Source: Flemingiibacterium sp045635785
GTDB lineage: Bacteria; Bacillota; Clostridia; Oscillospirales; CAG-272
NCBI GenBank assembly: GCA_045635785.1
Contig: JAZTWJ010000063.1
Span: forward strand, 1-27,929
Length of the DNA: 27,929 nucleotides
Reading direction: 5' to 3'
In this document: piece after piece, positions 1-7,480 of the stretch
Layout: each line of letters opens with the position of its first letter
Numbering within the stretch: the first letter of the stretch is position 1
Program-made: the position numbers and the translations under genes
The notes under the pieces: generated by a model
Told to the model about the DNA's origin: nothing
What the model saw: only the letters and a program-made list of their open reading frames with translations
Databases searched by the model: none

Positions 1-1
1 G

Positions 2-451
2 CTTCCTTACGGCAGAATCATGGACGAAATGCGTCCCGATTGTCCCACGCTGACCTTCAACACTATCGGACGTCATCAGTCCATGATGGTTCGCACACGC
101 ATTGCATCGAATAAGTCCCCGTGGCTCGCGGGCGTGAATGCGGGCGATATTCACTCCATCGCCATTTCCCATGGCGAAGGTCGCTTCTTCGCCGATGAAA
201 AGCTGATCCGTGAGCTGGCTGCAAACGGTCAGATCGCAACCCAATATGTGGACATGGACGGCAATCCGACCATGGATATCCGCTACAATCCCAACGGTTC
301 CATGTTCGCCATCGAAGGCATTATCAGCCCCGACGGCAGAATTCTCGGTAAGATGGGCCACAGCGAGCGTATCGGCAGAAACATCGCCGTCAACATTGAA
401 GGCGACAAGGATCAAAAGCTCTTCGAATCCGGTGTCAAGTATTTTATGTAA
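2..451 (+). CDS. purL: Phosphoribosylformylglycinamidine synthase, C-terminal end (partial)
   Basis: This is the last 149 residues of FGAM synthase, the ATP- and glutamine-dependent enzyme that converts FGAR to FGAM in de novo purine synthesis. The reading frame is already open at base 2, so the start lies outside the window. The fragment is the C-terminal glutamine amidotransferase domain of the long, single-chain PurL type. It carries the SHGEGRF motif (codons near 168-188), which holds the His and Glu of the family's Cys-His-Glu triad. It ends with the conserved NPNGS, GIISPDGRILG and MGHSER segments typical of the family. The nucleophilic Cys would be upstream and is not visible. A strong terminator follows 18 bases after the stop, so purL transcription should not run into the next cassette. 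Confidence 0.93.
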   Translation, partial: LPYGRIMDEMRPDCPTLTFNTIGRHQSMMVRTRIASNKSPWLAGVNAGDIHSIAISHGEGRFFADEKLIRELAANGQIATQYVDMDGNPTMDIRYNPNGSMFAIEGIISPDGRILGKMGHSERIGRNIAVNIEGDKDQKLFESGVKYFM

Positions 452-468
452 GCAAATCCATGAAACAG

Positions 469-503
469 GCTCCCACGGTGCATGCCGTGGGAGCTTTTTG
501 TTT
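469..503 (+). terminator. Intrinsic terminator of purL
   Basis: A perfect 10-bp GC-rich stem (469-478 with 485-494) closes a 6-base loop and is followed directly by a run of five T. It separates purL from the downstream promoter at 546. Confidence 0.92.
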
Positions 504-545
504 GACGATTTTCCATTTTATTTACACAACATCTTTATAATTCGA

Positions 546-574
546 TTGACAGCGGGACGATAATATGCTAAAAT
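546..574 (+). promoter_or_regulatory. Sigma-A promoter of the sngABC cassette
   Basis: TTGACA at 546-551, a 17-base spacer, then TAAAAT at 569-574 preceded by TGC (extended -10). It is the only promoter seen between the purL terminator and the first cassette gene, so the three genes have their own, probably strong and constitutive, promoter. No operator-like repeat was seen. The ribosome binding site GGAGG (596-600) lies 7 bases before the ATG at 608. Confidence 0.85.
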
Positions 575-607
575 AATAGAATACAGATTTTATATGGAGG
601 TGACCGT

Positions 608-2386
608 ATGAGCGATAAACCGAAAAATTTAAGCGATATTGATAATTTTTGGGATCTTGAAAGCCTGCTCCCCAAAAAACGTCCGGTCACGCCCACCCAC
701 CGTGCCGCGAACACCGAAACCGTTGAGATGGAGATCGGCGCGGACAAAAGATCCGATGGCGGTGCGGCTGTTCCGCCGCGTCCCGTTTCGGCAGAATTAT
801 CGCCCGACAGACGGATCCCCTCCGCCCGTGAGGAAGCCGAACGACTGCATACGCTGTCCATGCGTACCCGCGCGGAGGCGAATCGCTCCTTTCCGCTGGC
901 GCCTTATCTGATATATGAGCCGACAAGCCGTCTCATTCGCCGCGTTGCTGTGTCAAAATGGCAGACGAGATACAATTTCTACGAAAAATTCCGCGAGGAT
1001 GCCTGCAGATATTGGCAGCGCGCCGCCGTGGAATGCGAGCCTGTGCCCTTTTTCTCCTATATTCCGCAGTATAATCAGTTAAAATATGCACAGCTCAAAT
1101 GGTATCTCAAATGGCGCGACAATGTACGGCGCGGCGTCTATCTTCGCACGGATTTTTCCTATATTTTGTTGTATATTTTTGAGATTATCAACTGCCCCGA
1201 TCTGACACCGCCGGAGCAGGGGCTAAAGCTGTTAGTTGATATTTGGCTCAATTACCGCGCCGCCCATCGCCGCATCGACAGCTATCTTTGCGAATGGGTA
1301 TGCGATTTTTGCCTGATCAATCAGCTCCCCTGTCCCACCGAACGATTGGAACCGATTTTGGGCGAGATCGTGGCGGCGGCATCCTTCAAGGAATTTTACA
1401 TGGATGCAGGCAGCCGCATGAACCGGGCGGCAAGCATTCTTACCTATTCCTCCACTTACGATTGGCATAAAAGCCGCTATGTTACAAACGAAAACCGCGC
1501 GTTGTTCGCTGAGCATATCCGCGGTGCCTTTGATCATGCTTATCGCCGTGTGCTGGCTGAAAAATTCGATGAGATCGAGGCAAAAGAAACGCATATGGAG
1601 CGCGATGCCTACAACGGCGCACTTTGCGTCTACGATATGAAGCGATCGCTTTCCATCGACTATATTTCCTTTACGCGCTCGCCGAAGTTCCGATTTGTGG
1701 TGACGGATATCATCAAATACAGCGAGAATCGCATTCGTGCGGCGCTTGGTATCAAGGCGAAGCTGAAGGTGGAGGAGCTATCCGACTCGCTGAAGGCGTG
1801 CATCGACGAATATTTCGATGCAAAGTTGCCCATCCCCCAAAAACAGCGCGCCAAACCGAAAAATGAGGAATCGCGCGATCCATCCTACGACAAGCTATAC
1901 GAGCCCGTCCATGCGGATTTTTCCATCGACCGTGCGCTGAAGATCGAGGAAAGCTCTTGGGGCACCACAGAGATTCTGACGACGGCTTTGACCGATGCGC
2001 TGCCCGCAGAGCCTGCACCTGTTCCGCATGCGGAAGATCTCGCACAGAAGCCCTCTGTGGCAATCGCCGCATCCATACCCGAGGTGACCGCACCGAGAAT
2101 ATCCGATGCACCCATGTCATCCTCGCAAAGCGAGGACAACGAATTTGCGCTGTTTGTGGCGGCGTTAGCGGAAGCATCGCGCCGCGCCCTGCGATTGTTG
2201 GCATCGGGGGACCGCATGGGAATCGCCAAGGAGGCGGCATCCGCAGGCATGCTTGCAGACGCGCTGGCGGATAAGATCAACGAATGTGCCTTCGACTTCA
2301 TCGGCGACAGCGTGGTGGAGGCGGACGGCGGCGGTTATAAAATTATTAGTGATTATGAAGGAGATCTGATCAAATGGCTGGAATGA
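608..2386 (+). CDS. sngA: TerB_N/TerB_C domain protein, Shango defence component SngA
   Basis: This 592-residue protein has the TerB_N and TerB_C domains of the Ter stress-response/defence proteins. After a disordered, charged N-terminus (about 1-95), the TerB_N signature appears at about 120-195: a YIPQYN..L segment, WYLKWRDNVRRGVY and TDFSYILLYIFE. A second helical part at about 350-403 holds YSENRIRAALG. A low-complexity Pro/Ala/Ser linker (about 462-512) leads to a C-terminal TerB_C segment with INECAFDFIGDSVVE near 557-571. The core helical TerB domain often found between these parts is not evident to me. In Shango the TerB protein is the first of three genes and is needed for anti-phage activity; its biochemical role is unsettled. 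The gene overlaps sngB by 13 bases, implying translational coupling. No signal peptide or membrane helix is seen. The domain call is firm; the Shango role rests mainly on gene order. Confidence 0.8.
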   Translation: MSDKPKNLSDIDNFWDLESLLPKKRPVTPTHRAANTETVEMEIGADKRSDGGAAVPPRPVSAELSPDRRIPSAREEAERLHTLSMRTRAEANRSFPLAPYLIYEPTSRLIRRVAVSKWQTRYNFYEKFREDACRYWQRAAVECEPVPFFSYIPQYNQLKYAQLKWYLKWRDNVRRGVYLRTDFSYILLYIFEIINCPDLTPPEQGLKLLVDIWLNYRAAHRRIDSYLCEWVCDFCLINQLPCPTERLEPILGEIVAAASFKEFYMDAGSRMNRAASILTYSSTYDWHKSRYVTNENRALFAEHIRGAFDHAYRRVLAEKFDEIEAKETHMERDAYNGALCVYDMKRSLSIDYISFTRSPKFRFVVTDIIKYSENRIRAALGIKAKLKVEELSDSLKACIDEYFDAKLPIPQKQRAKPKNEESRDPSYDKLYEPVHADFSIDRALKIEESSWGTTEILTTALTDALPAEPAPVPHAEDLAQKPSVAIAASIPEVTAPRISDAPMSSSQSEDNEFALFVAALAEASRRALRLLASGDRMGIAKEAASAGMLADALADKINECAFDFIGDSVVEADGGGYKIISDYEGDLIKWLE

Positions 2387-3753
2387 CCGAACGAATCCCC
2401 AAGCGTGTGCTGTCAAGCCTGCTTTCGTCTGTTTCGGCAGGTGTGGTGCCGCGCATGGGCGCACCGTACATCGCCATCGGACGGGGTGAGGAGATCGAAG
2501 CGTTGCTTTCCGATTTAGAAGCTGTCAATGACGGCGGCGGCTCCATGCGCTTTATCATCGGCAAATACGGCAGCGGAAAAAGCTTTCTCATTCAGCTTGT
2601 GCGCGGCTATGCCCTGGAGCGCGGCTATGTAACCGCGGATGCGGATCTTTCGCCGGAGCGTCGAATCTGCGGCGCAAAGGGCACGGGCATTGCCACCTAT
2701 AGGGAGCTGATCAAAAATCTTGCCTCCAAATCCTCGCCGGATGGCGGCGCTCTGGCGCAAATAATTGCAAAATGGCTGTCCGATCTGCAATCGCAGGTGG
2801 CGGCAGAGGGGCTTGAGATCGGTTCCGATGCCCTCACAAGGGAGCTGACAGCCCGTATTTATGCAAAAACCAGAGAGCTGGAGGCGCAGATCGGCGGCTT
2901 CGACTTCGCCACGGTGCTGACGCAATATTACAAGGCGTACATGAACGGTGATGAGGAGAAAAAATCCGCCTGCATCCGTTGGCTGCGCGGAGAATACTCC
3001 ACCAAAACCGAGGCGCGCCATGCCATGGGCGTTGCGCTGGGCGGCATTATCGACGACGACAACTGGTATGAATATATCAAGCTACTCGCGGTTTTCTTCC
3101 GTCAGATCGGCTATCGCGGCTTTGTGGTTTTCATTGACGAATGCGTCAATCTGTATAAAATCGTCAACCGCATCTCCCGTGAGAACAATTACGAAAAGCT
3201 GCTCTCCATGTTCAACGATACCCTGCAGGGCAAGGCAGAGGGCCTGGCGCTCATTTTCGGCGGAACGCCGCAGTTTTTGGAGGATACCAGACGCGGACTT
3301 TTCAGCTATGAAGCCCTTAAAAGCCGTCTGTCCGACGGACAGTTTCAAAAGCAGGGATTCAAGAATCTCATCGGTCCGGTCATTCGTTTGCGCAGGCTCT
3401 CCGACGATGAGCTGTTCGCGCTGATTGCACGCATGACGGGCTTGCACGGACAGAATTACGGCTGGCAGCCCCGTGTCACATCCGAGGATATGGCAGAGTT
3501 TTTACGGATCTGCCTCGATCGGGCGGGCGCGGATACTATGATCACGCCCCGCGAGATCATCCGCGATTATATGACGGTGCTGAACATTCTTCTGCAAAAT
3601 CCCGACACGAGCTTTGCGGAGGTGGTGGGAAGCGGCGTGATCAAGCTATCCCACGGCGAGGACGAGGACGAAAAGCTCATCGACGATGATGCGCCGCAGA
3701 CCGATCGACCGAAAACGATCACCGATTTTTCTGTAGCGGATATTATCATTTAG
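2374..3753 (+). CDS. sngB: P-loop ATPase (DUF2791/BREX-type ATP-binding family), Shango component SngB
   Basis: This 459-residue protein is an AAA-like P-loop ATPase. Walker A is GKYGSGKS at residues 63-70. Walker B is VVFIDE at 251-256, preceded by a predicted hydrophobic strand. A sensor-like strand, LALIFGGTPQF, follows at 291-301, and RLRRLSDDELF lies further on. The N-terminal arrangement, with an IGRGEE segment just before the P-loop, resembles the family annotated as DUF2791 or BREX-type ATP-binding domain. No BREX partners (PglZ, PglX methyltransferase, BrxL/Lon) are nearby, so BREX is not supported. In the TerB-ATPase-helicase trio this is the SngB position. The start at 2374 is chosen because GGAG (2361-2364) lies 9 bases upstream, inside the end of sngA. 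The gap to the next gene is 47 bases with no terminator, so it is cotranscribed with the helicase. Confidence 0.83.
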   Translation: MAGMTERIPKRVLSSLLSSVSAGVVPRMGAPYIAIGRGEEIEALLSDLEAVNDGGGSMRFIIGKYGSGKSFLIQLVRGYALERGYVTADADLSPERRICGAKGTGIATYRELIKNLASKSSPDGGALAQIIAKWLSDLQSQVAAEGLEIGSDALTRELTARIYAKTRELEAQIGGFDFATVLTQYYKAYMNGDEEKKSACIRWLRGEYSTKTEARHAMGVALGGIIDDDNWYEYIKLLAVFFRQIGYRGFVVFIDECVNLYKIVNRISRENNYEKLLSMFNDTLQGKAEGLALIFGGTPQFLEDTRRGLFSYEALKSRLSDGQFQKQGFKNLIGPVIRLRRLSDDELFALIARMTGLHGQNYGWQPRVTSEDMAEFLRICLDRAGADTMITPREIIRDYMTVLNILLQNPDTSFAEVVGSGVIKLSHGEDEDEKLIDDDAPQTDRPKTITDFSVADIII

Positions 3754-3800
3754 AAACCCGCAACGGTCTGCGATCAACAACATGAAAACGGGAGGCAGCT

Positions 3801-6068
3801 ATGACGGACAACGAAATATTCTATCGCTTTTCCCCATTCATTCAGGATTTCATCTATAACAGCGGATGGCAGGATCTGCGCGCCGTTCAGCTTGCCGCCG
3901 CACGGGTGGTTTTTGAAACGGATAAGAATCTGCTCATCACCTCATCCACCGCATCGGGTAAGACGGAAGCGGCGTTCTTTCCCATTCTCTCGCTGATGTG
4001 CGAGGATATGCCCCAAAGCATCGGTGCGCTGTATATCGCTCCTCTCAAAAGCCTGATCAACGACCAATTTTCAAGATTGGATGAGCTGTTAGATCTAACG
4101 GGCATCCCCGTCTTTCACTGGCATGGCGATGTGGCGCAGTCTCATAAGTCGAAGCTGCTGAAAAATCCGCAGGGCATCCTGCAGATCACGCCGGAGTCGC
4201 TTGAAAGCATGCTGATGAATCGCTCCAACGATTTGGTGCGGCTGTTCGGCGATCTGCGCTTTGTGGTCATCGACGAGATTCACACGCTGACGGGCACGGA
4301 CAGAGGAAATCAAATCATCTGCCAGCTGGTCAGATTGGCGCGGCTGATCGGGCATACGCCTCGCCGCATTGGGCTTTCTGCCACTATCGGCGACGCGAAG
4401 TTAGCGGCGGATTGGCTGGGCGGTGGCACGGATGTCGAAACGGTTGTGCCCGAGATCAACGAGGGCAAAACAAAATGGCGGCTCGGCATAGAGCATTTCT
4501 TCATCCAAGGCGATGACTTCGACCAGAGCCGCGATCTCGTTCATATGGACGAGGAATCGCAGGCAGAGCCTTCTGAAGAACCCAGCCGCGGCAAAATCGA
4601 AATTGATCCCGGCTATGAATATATCTACGATTGCGTGAAACATAAAAAGTCGATCGTATTTTCCAATTCCCGCGAGGAAACGGAATATGTGACCGCCACA
4701 CTCCGCCAAATTGCGGATAATCGGAACGAATCTGACATTTTTCTCATCCATCACGGAAACCTATCCGCATCCATCCGCGAGGAAGCGGAGTCCAAAATGA
4801 AAAACGATGAGCAGAAATGCGTAGTCTGCGCCACGGTTACAATGGAGCTGGGCATCGACATCGGACGGTTGGAGCGCATCGTGCAGAATGACGCGCCGAT
4901 CTCGGTTTCCAGCTTCCTACAGCGGCTCGGACGTTCCGGCAGGCGTGGTACACCTCCCGAAATGATGATGGTGTTCCGCGAGGAAAATCCTCTGCCCAAT
5001 GCGCCGCTTCCCCAGCTGATCCCGTGGGGATTTCTGCGCGCCATTGCCATTGTCCAACTCTATATTGAGGAAAAATTCATCGAACCGCCCTTCACAAAAA
5101 AAATGCCCTTCAGCTTGGCATTCCAGCAGACATTGTCCATGCTGGCAAGTTCGGGCGAAATGACGCCAAAGCGCCTTGCCGAGCGGATGCTTTCCCTGCC
5201 TCCCTTTGCGGGCATCGACAAGGAGGATTATCGCCTGCTGCTTCTTAGCATGCTGCAGAATGATTTCCTCGAAATGACCGAGGAAAAAGGGCTGATCGTG
5301 GGACTCAAAGGCGAACGGCTCGTCAATTCCTTCAAATTCTATGCGGTTTTCAAGGACAGCGAGGATTACACCGTGCGCTGTGAATCGGATGAGATCGGCA
5401 CCATCACCACGCCGCCGCCGGTGGGCGATCGCTTTGCACTTGCGGGACGGCTTTGGGAGGTGGAGGAGCTTGACATTCCAAGAAAACTCATCTACGTCAA
5501 ATCCGTCAAGGGAAAGATGGAGGTCTCGTGGCCCGGCGATTTCGGCGAGATCCATACAAAGATCTTAGAGCGCATGAAGCGCATTTTGGAGGAGGATACC
5601 GTTTATCCCTACCTCAAGCCCAATGCGGTCCATCGTTTGGAGATCGTGCGTAATTTGGCGCGCAATACGGGCGTGCCCGGGCATTCGCTGGTGCCGCTCG
5701 GCGGCTATACATGGTGTCTGTTCCCGTGGCTTGGCACCCGTTCCTTCCGTACACTGCGAAAATTCATCATGCAGAATGCGGCACGCTTCAAAATCTCCAA
5801 CATGGAATTTGACGGCTGTTATTATATGATGTTCAAAATGGAGCAGGAGAACGATTATGGCTTCATTAAGGGGCTTTGCGATGTTCTCGAACGGGAGGGC
5901 ATCGACAAAACAAGTTTAGTGAATTTGAACGAAATGCCCGTATTTGAAAAATATGACGATTTCATCCCCGCCGAACTGCTTCGCCGCCAATACGCGACGG
6001 ACAAGCTTCGCACCGACGAGATTATGGTGCGCCTGCCGCAGATTTTATCCGAATATCAGGAACGCTGA
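3801..6068 (+). CDS. sngC: DEAD/DEAH-type superfamily 2 helicase, Shango component SngC
   Basis: This 755-residue helicase has all core SF2 motifs: motif I TASGKTE (50-56), Ia APLKSL (80-85), Ib TPESL (130-134), II DEIH (158-161), III SAT (193-195), IV IVFSNSR (286-292), V ATVTMELGIDIG (345-356) and VI QRLGRSGRRG (375-384). The DEIH box and the GRSGRRG motif point to the Lhr/Hrq1-like DEAD/DEAH group. The C-terminal half (about 400-755) is a large accessory region; it contains an LVPLGGYTWCLFPWLGTRSF segment reminiscent of Lhr-like C-terminal regions. No nuclease motif was recognised. It should be a cytoplasmic nucleic-acid translocase or unwinding enzyme powered by ATP. GGGAGG at 3790-3795 precedes the ATG by 5 bases. 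The 3' end overlaps a convergent small gene by 13 bases. The helicase call is very firm; the defence role comes from the conserved trio. Confidence 0.85.
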   Translation: MTDNEIFYRFSPFIQDFIYNSGWQDLRAVQLAAARVVFETDKNLLITSSTASGKTEAAFFPILSLMCEDMPQSIGALYIAPLKSLINDQFSRLDELLDLTGIPVFHWHGDVAQSHKSKLLKNPQGILQITPESLESMLMNRSNDLVRLFGDLRFVVIDEIHTLTGTDRGNQIICQLVRLARLIGHTPRRIGLSATIGDAKLAADWLGGGTDVETVVPEINEGKTKWRLGIEHFFIQGDDFDQSRDLVHMDEESQAEPSEEPSRGKIEIDPGYEYIYDCVKHKKSIVFSNSREETEYVTATLRQIADNRNESDIFLIHHGNLSASIREEAESKMKNDEQKCVVCATVTMELGIDIGRLERIVQNDAPISVSSFLQRLGRSGRRGTPPEMMMVFREENPLPNAPLPQLIPWGFLRAIAIVQLYIEEKFIEPPFTKKMPFSLAFQQTLSMLASSGEMTPKRLAERMLSLPPFAGIDKEDYRLLLLSMLQNDFLEMTEEKGLIVGLKGERLVNSFKFYAVFKDSEDYTVRCESDEIGTITTPPPVGDRFALAGRLWEVEELDIPRKLIYVKSVKGKMEVSWPGDFGEIHTKILERMKRILEEDTVYPYLKPNAVHRLEIVRNLARNTGVPGHSLVPLGGYTWCLFPWLGTRSFRTLRKFIMQNAARFKISNMEFDGCYYMMFKMEQENDYGFIKGLCDVLEREGIDKTSLVNLNEMPVFEKYDDFIPAELLRRQYATDKLRTDEIMVRLPQILSEYQER

Positions 6069-6286
6069 CGTTCCTGCAAATCCAGCACAAGCCCGCCTGC
6101 AACAATCAGCGTGAGCGACATGTAAATATGTTCCATCATGGCATATGTACGCATATAAAGCCTGGCGGCGTCATATGGTTCCATCTGTGACAGCGTTAGG
6201 GCGAGGTATATAAGCGCGGCGGCGATGAAGGGAAGCGTTCTCAGAAACAGCTGCAACGCGTGAGGGGTGAGTTCAAATTTTTTCAT
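6056..6286 (-). CDS. Small two-helix membrane protein, unknown function
   Basis: I do not recognise this 76-residue protein. It begins MKKFELTPHALQ and has two predicted membrane helices, about residues 17-33 (LPFIAAALIYLALTL) and 52-68 (IYMSLTLIVAGGLVLDL), with a basic N-terminus and a charged C-terminal tail. The start at 6286 is chosen over an upstream ATG at 6343 because AAGGAG lies at good distance before it. An extended -10 promoter is also present upstream, at 6315-6323. Its 3' end overlaps sngC by 13 bases in convergent orientation. It may be an ordinary small envelope protein or an accessory of the neighbouring defence cassette; nothing in the sequence decides. Confidence 0.7.
   Translation of the reverse strand: MKKFELTPHALQLFLRTLPFIAAALIYLALTLSQMEPYDAARLYMRTYAMMEHIYMSLTLIVAGGLVLDLQERQRS
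6057..6076. repeat. Inverted repeat at the convergent sngC end
   Basis: A perfect 8-bp stem (6057-6064 with 6069-6076) with a 4-base loop contains the sngC stop codon. There is no T-run on either side, so it is at best a weak factor-dependent or bidirectional termination structure between two convergent genes. Confidence 0.4.
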
Positions 6287-6314
6287 CGGTATCTCCTTTT
6301 CGATTTCTATCTTT

Positions 6315-6323
6315 ATTATACCA
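6315..6323 (-). promoter_or_regulatory. Extended -10 promoter of the small membrane protein gene
   Basis: Read on the minus strand, TGG is followed by TATAAT. No good -35 is seen. The extended -10 lies about 30 bases before the ATG at 6286. Confidence 0.6.
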
Positions 6324-6404
6324 TAACTGCACGAAAATTGCATCCATCAATATGTGGAAGCGCATCCAAACGCCGATGCTCTGTGATTTGTTAGGAGGTT
6401 CATT

Positions 6405-7190
6405 ACGAAAAAGGAACGAATCGGTTTATCCAGCGCCTGCTTTTATCCCGAGGAAACGCTGGATGCCGTCAACCGCTGCATTCGCCTCGGGTTTCAAAAT
6501 GTGGAGATCTTCATGAATAGCTTTTCGGAGCTGGAGGAGCCCTATCTGCGGCTGATCCGATCGGAATGCGAGGCGAGCGGTGCTCATGTCACCGCGCTGC
6601 ATCCCTTCACCTCGGGCTTTGAGTATATGTTCTTTTTCTCCGCCTATAAAAAGCGTGCCGCCGATACGGCGGAGCTTTACCGCAAGTATTTTCATGCCGC
6701 CGCCTATCTTGGGGCGGAATATCTCGTTTTCCACGGGGATGCTACCCGCGCGCCATTCTTTGGCATGGACAATTACTGCGAGGTGCTTGCCATGCTTATG
6801 GAGACGGCGAAAAGCGAGGGCTGTACGCTGGCGCATGAGAATGTATCCACGGCAAGGGCGGGCGATCCTGCCTTTATGCAAGAGCTGCATCGGCGATTTG
6901 GCGAGGGGAGCATTCGCTTTGTCTATGATCTGAAGCAGACCGTGCGCGGCGGATATGATCCCTTTGCCATGATCGACGCCATGGGAAGCGATATTGTGCA
7001 TGTTCACATCAACGATTTCAAGGACGGTGAGTGCTGTCTGCCATACGAAGGTGCGCTGGACGTGGATCATGTCATTGATCGCATCGAGGGGACGGGCTAT
7101 ACCGGCAAATATATGATCGAGGTGTACCGAAAAAACTTCCGCGAGGACGGGGAGATCATAAGAGCGGCAGAAAAATTGTGCAAAAAATAA
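6405..7190 (+). CDS. Sugar phosphate isomerase/epimerase, TIM barrel (AP_endonuc_2 family), non-standard start
   Basis: About 261 residues of a xylose-isomerase-like TIM barrel, the family of divalent-metal sugar isomerases/epimerases related to endonuclease IV. Visible features are the first strand RIGLSSACFYPEE, EYLVFHGDATR, LAHENVS with a metal-ligand Glu, the DLKQ strand, HVHINDF with paired His, and a C-terminal MIEVYR with a Glu. The substrate is unknown. The coding frame is clearly conserved back to about 6411, yet no ATG, GTG or TTG lies between the in-frame stop at 6384 and the GTG at 6501, which would delete the first strand. AGGAGG (6393-6398) lies 6 bases before an ACG at 6405 and 3 bases before an ATT at 6402, so I place the start at ACG. 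It stands alone with its own terminator. Confidence 0.8.
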   Translation, partial: TKKERIGLSSACFYPEETLDAVNRCIRLGFQNVEIFMNSFSELEEPYLRLIRSECEASGAHVTALHPFTSGFEYMFFFSAYKKRAADTAELYRKYFHAAAYLGAEYLVFHGDATRAPFFGMDNYCEVLAMLMETAKSEGCTLAHENVSTARAGDPAFMQELHRRFGEGSIRFVYDLKQTVRGGYDPFAMIDAMGSDIVHVHINDFKDGECCLPYEGALDVDHVIDRIEGTGYTGKYMIEVYRKNFREDGEIIRAAEKLCKK

Positions 7191-7194
7191 CGGA

Positions 7195-7230
7195 TACGGA
7201 TGCGGCAAAATTTTGCCGCATCCGTATTTT
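7195..7230 (+). terminator. Intrinsic terminator of the sugar isomerase gene
   Basis: A 32-base perfect palindrome (7195-7226) with an A/T core that forms a 14-bp-plus stem, followed by TTTT. It begins 4 bases after the stop codon. Confidence 0.88.
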
Positions 7231-7271
7231 ATCAGGCGCAGTCTGCCCGAATCGTTCTCACCCTGAAAAAT

Positions 7272-7287
7272 GTACAAAATATTGTAT
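7272..7287 (+). promoter_or_regulatory. NrdR-like box 1, upstream of the nrdD promoter
   Basis: The core CAAAATATTGT (7275-7285) matches the NrdR consensus CwAtATaTwGt with one mismatch. It lies about 22 bases before the -35. It is weaker than the two downstream boxes and could be chance in AT-rich DNA. Confidence 0.45.
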
Positions 7288-7309
7288 AAAATATCAGTGA
7301 AAATAACCA

Positions 7310-7338
7310 TTGACATTTTGCGGGAGATATACTATAAT
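7310..7338 (+). promoter_or_regulatory. Perfect-consensus sigma-A promoter of nrdD
   Basis: TTGACA at 7310-7315, a 17-base spacer and TATAAT at 7333-7338. Such an ideal promoter implies that repression sets the expression level, which fits the NrdR boxes downstream. Confidence 0.92.
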
Positions 7339-7359
7339 AGAAATTGCTCACCGGCGAAA

Positions 7360-7375
7360 TCACAATATATTGTGG
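7360..7375 (+). promoter_or_regulatory. NrdR box 2 in the nrdD leader
   Basis: CACAATATATTGTG (7361-7374) is an exact match to the NrdR box core. It lies about 15 bases after the predicted transcription start. NrdR is the (d)ATP-sensing repressor of ribonucleotide reductase genes and normally binds paired boxes. Confidence 0.82.
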
Positions 7376-7393
7376 TGTAAACGGGAGTTAGGC

Positions 7394-7409
7394 ACACAAT
7401 ATATAGTAA
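7394..7409 (+). promoter_or_regulatory. NrdR box 3 in the nrdD leader
   Basis: ACACAATATATAGTAA (7394-7409) matches the NrdR consensus throughout its core. It is separated from box 2 by 18 bases, slightly more than the usual 15-16. Confidence 0.8.
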
Positions 7410-7480
7410 ACAGCAAAATTACAGTTATTTCCATTTGCACATAAAAAATAGACTTTAGAAGCCGAAATGAGGAGAACGAC

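Noticed and set aside
2374..3753. BREX system, based on the ATPase family name
   Set aside because: No PglZ, methyltransferase, BrxL or other BREX gene is present; the TerB-ATPase-helicase trio fits Shango.
6405..7190. Linking the sugar isomerase to uxaBA as part of a hexuronate pathway
   Set aside because: It is separated by nrdD, tRNAs and terminators, lies on the other strand, and is not a UxaC-type isomerase.
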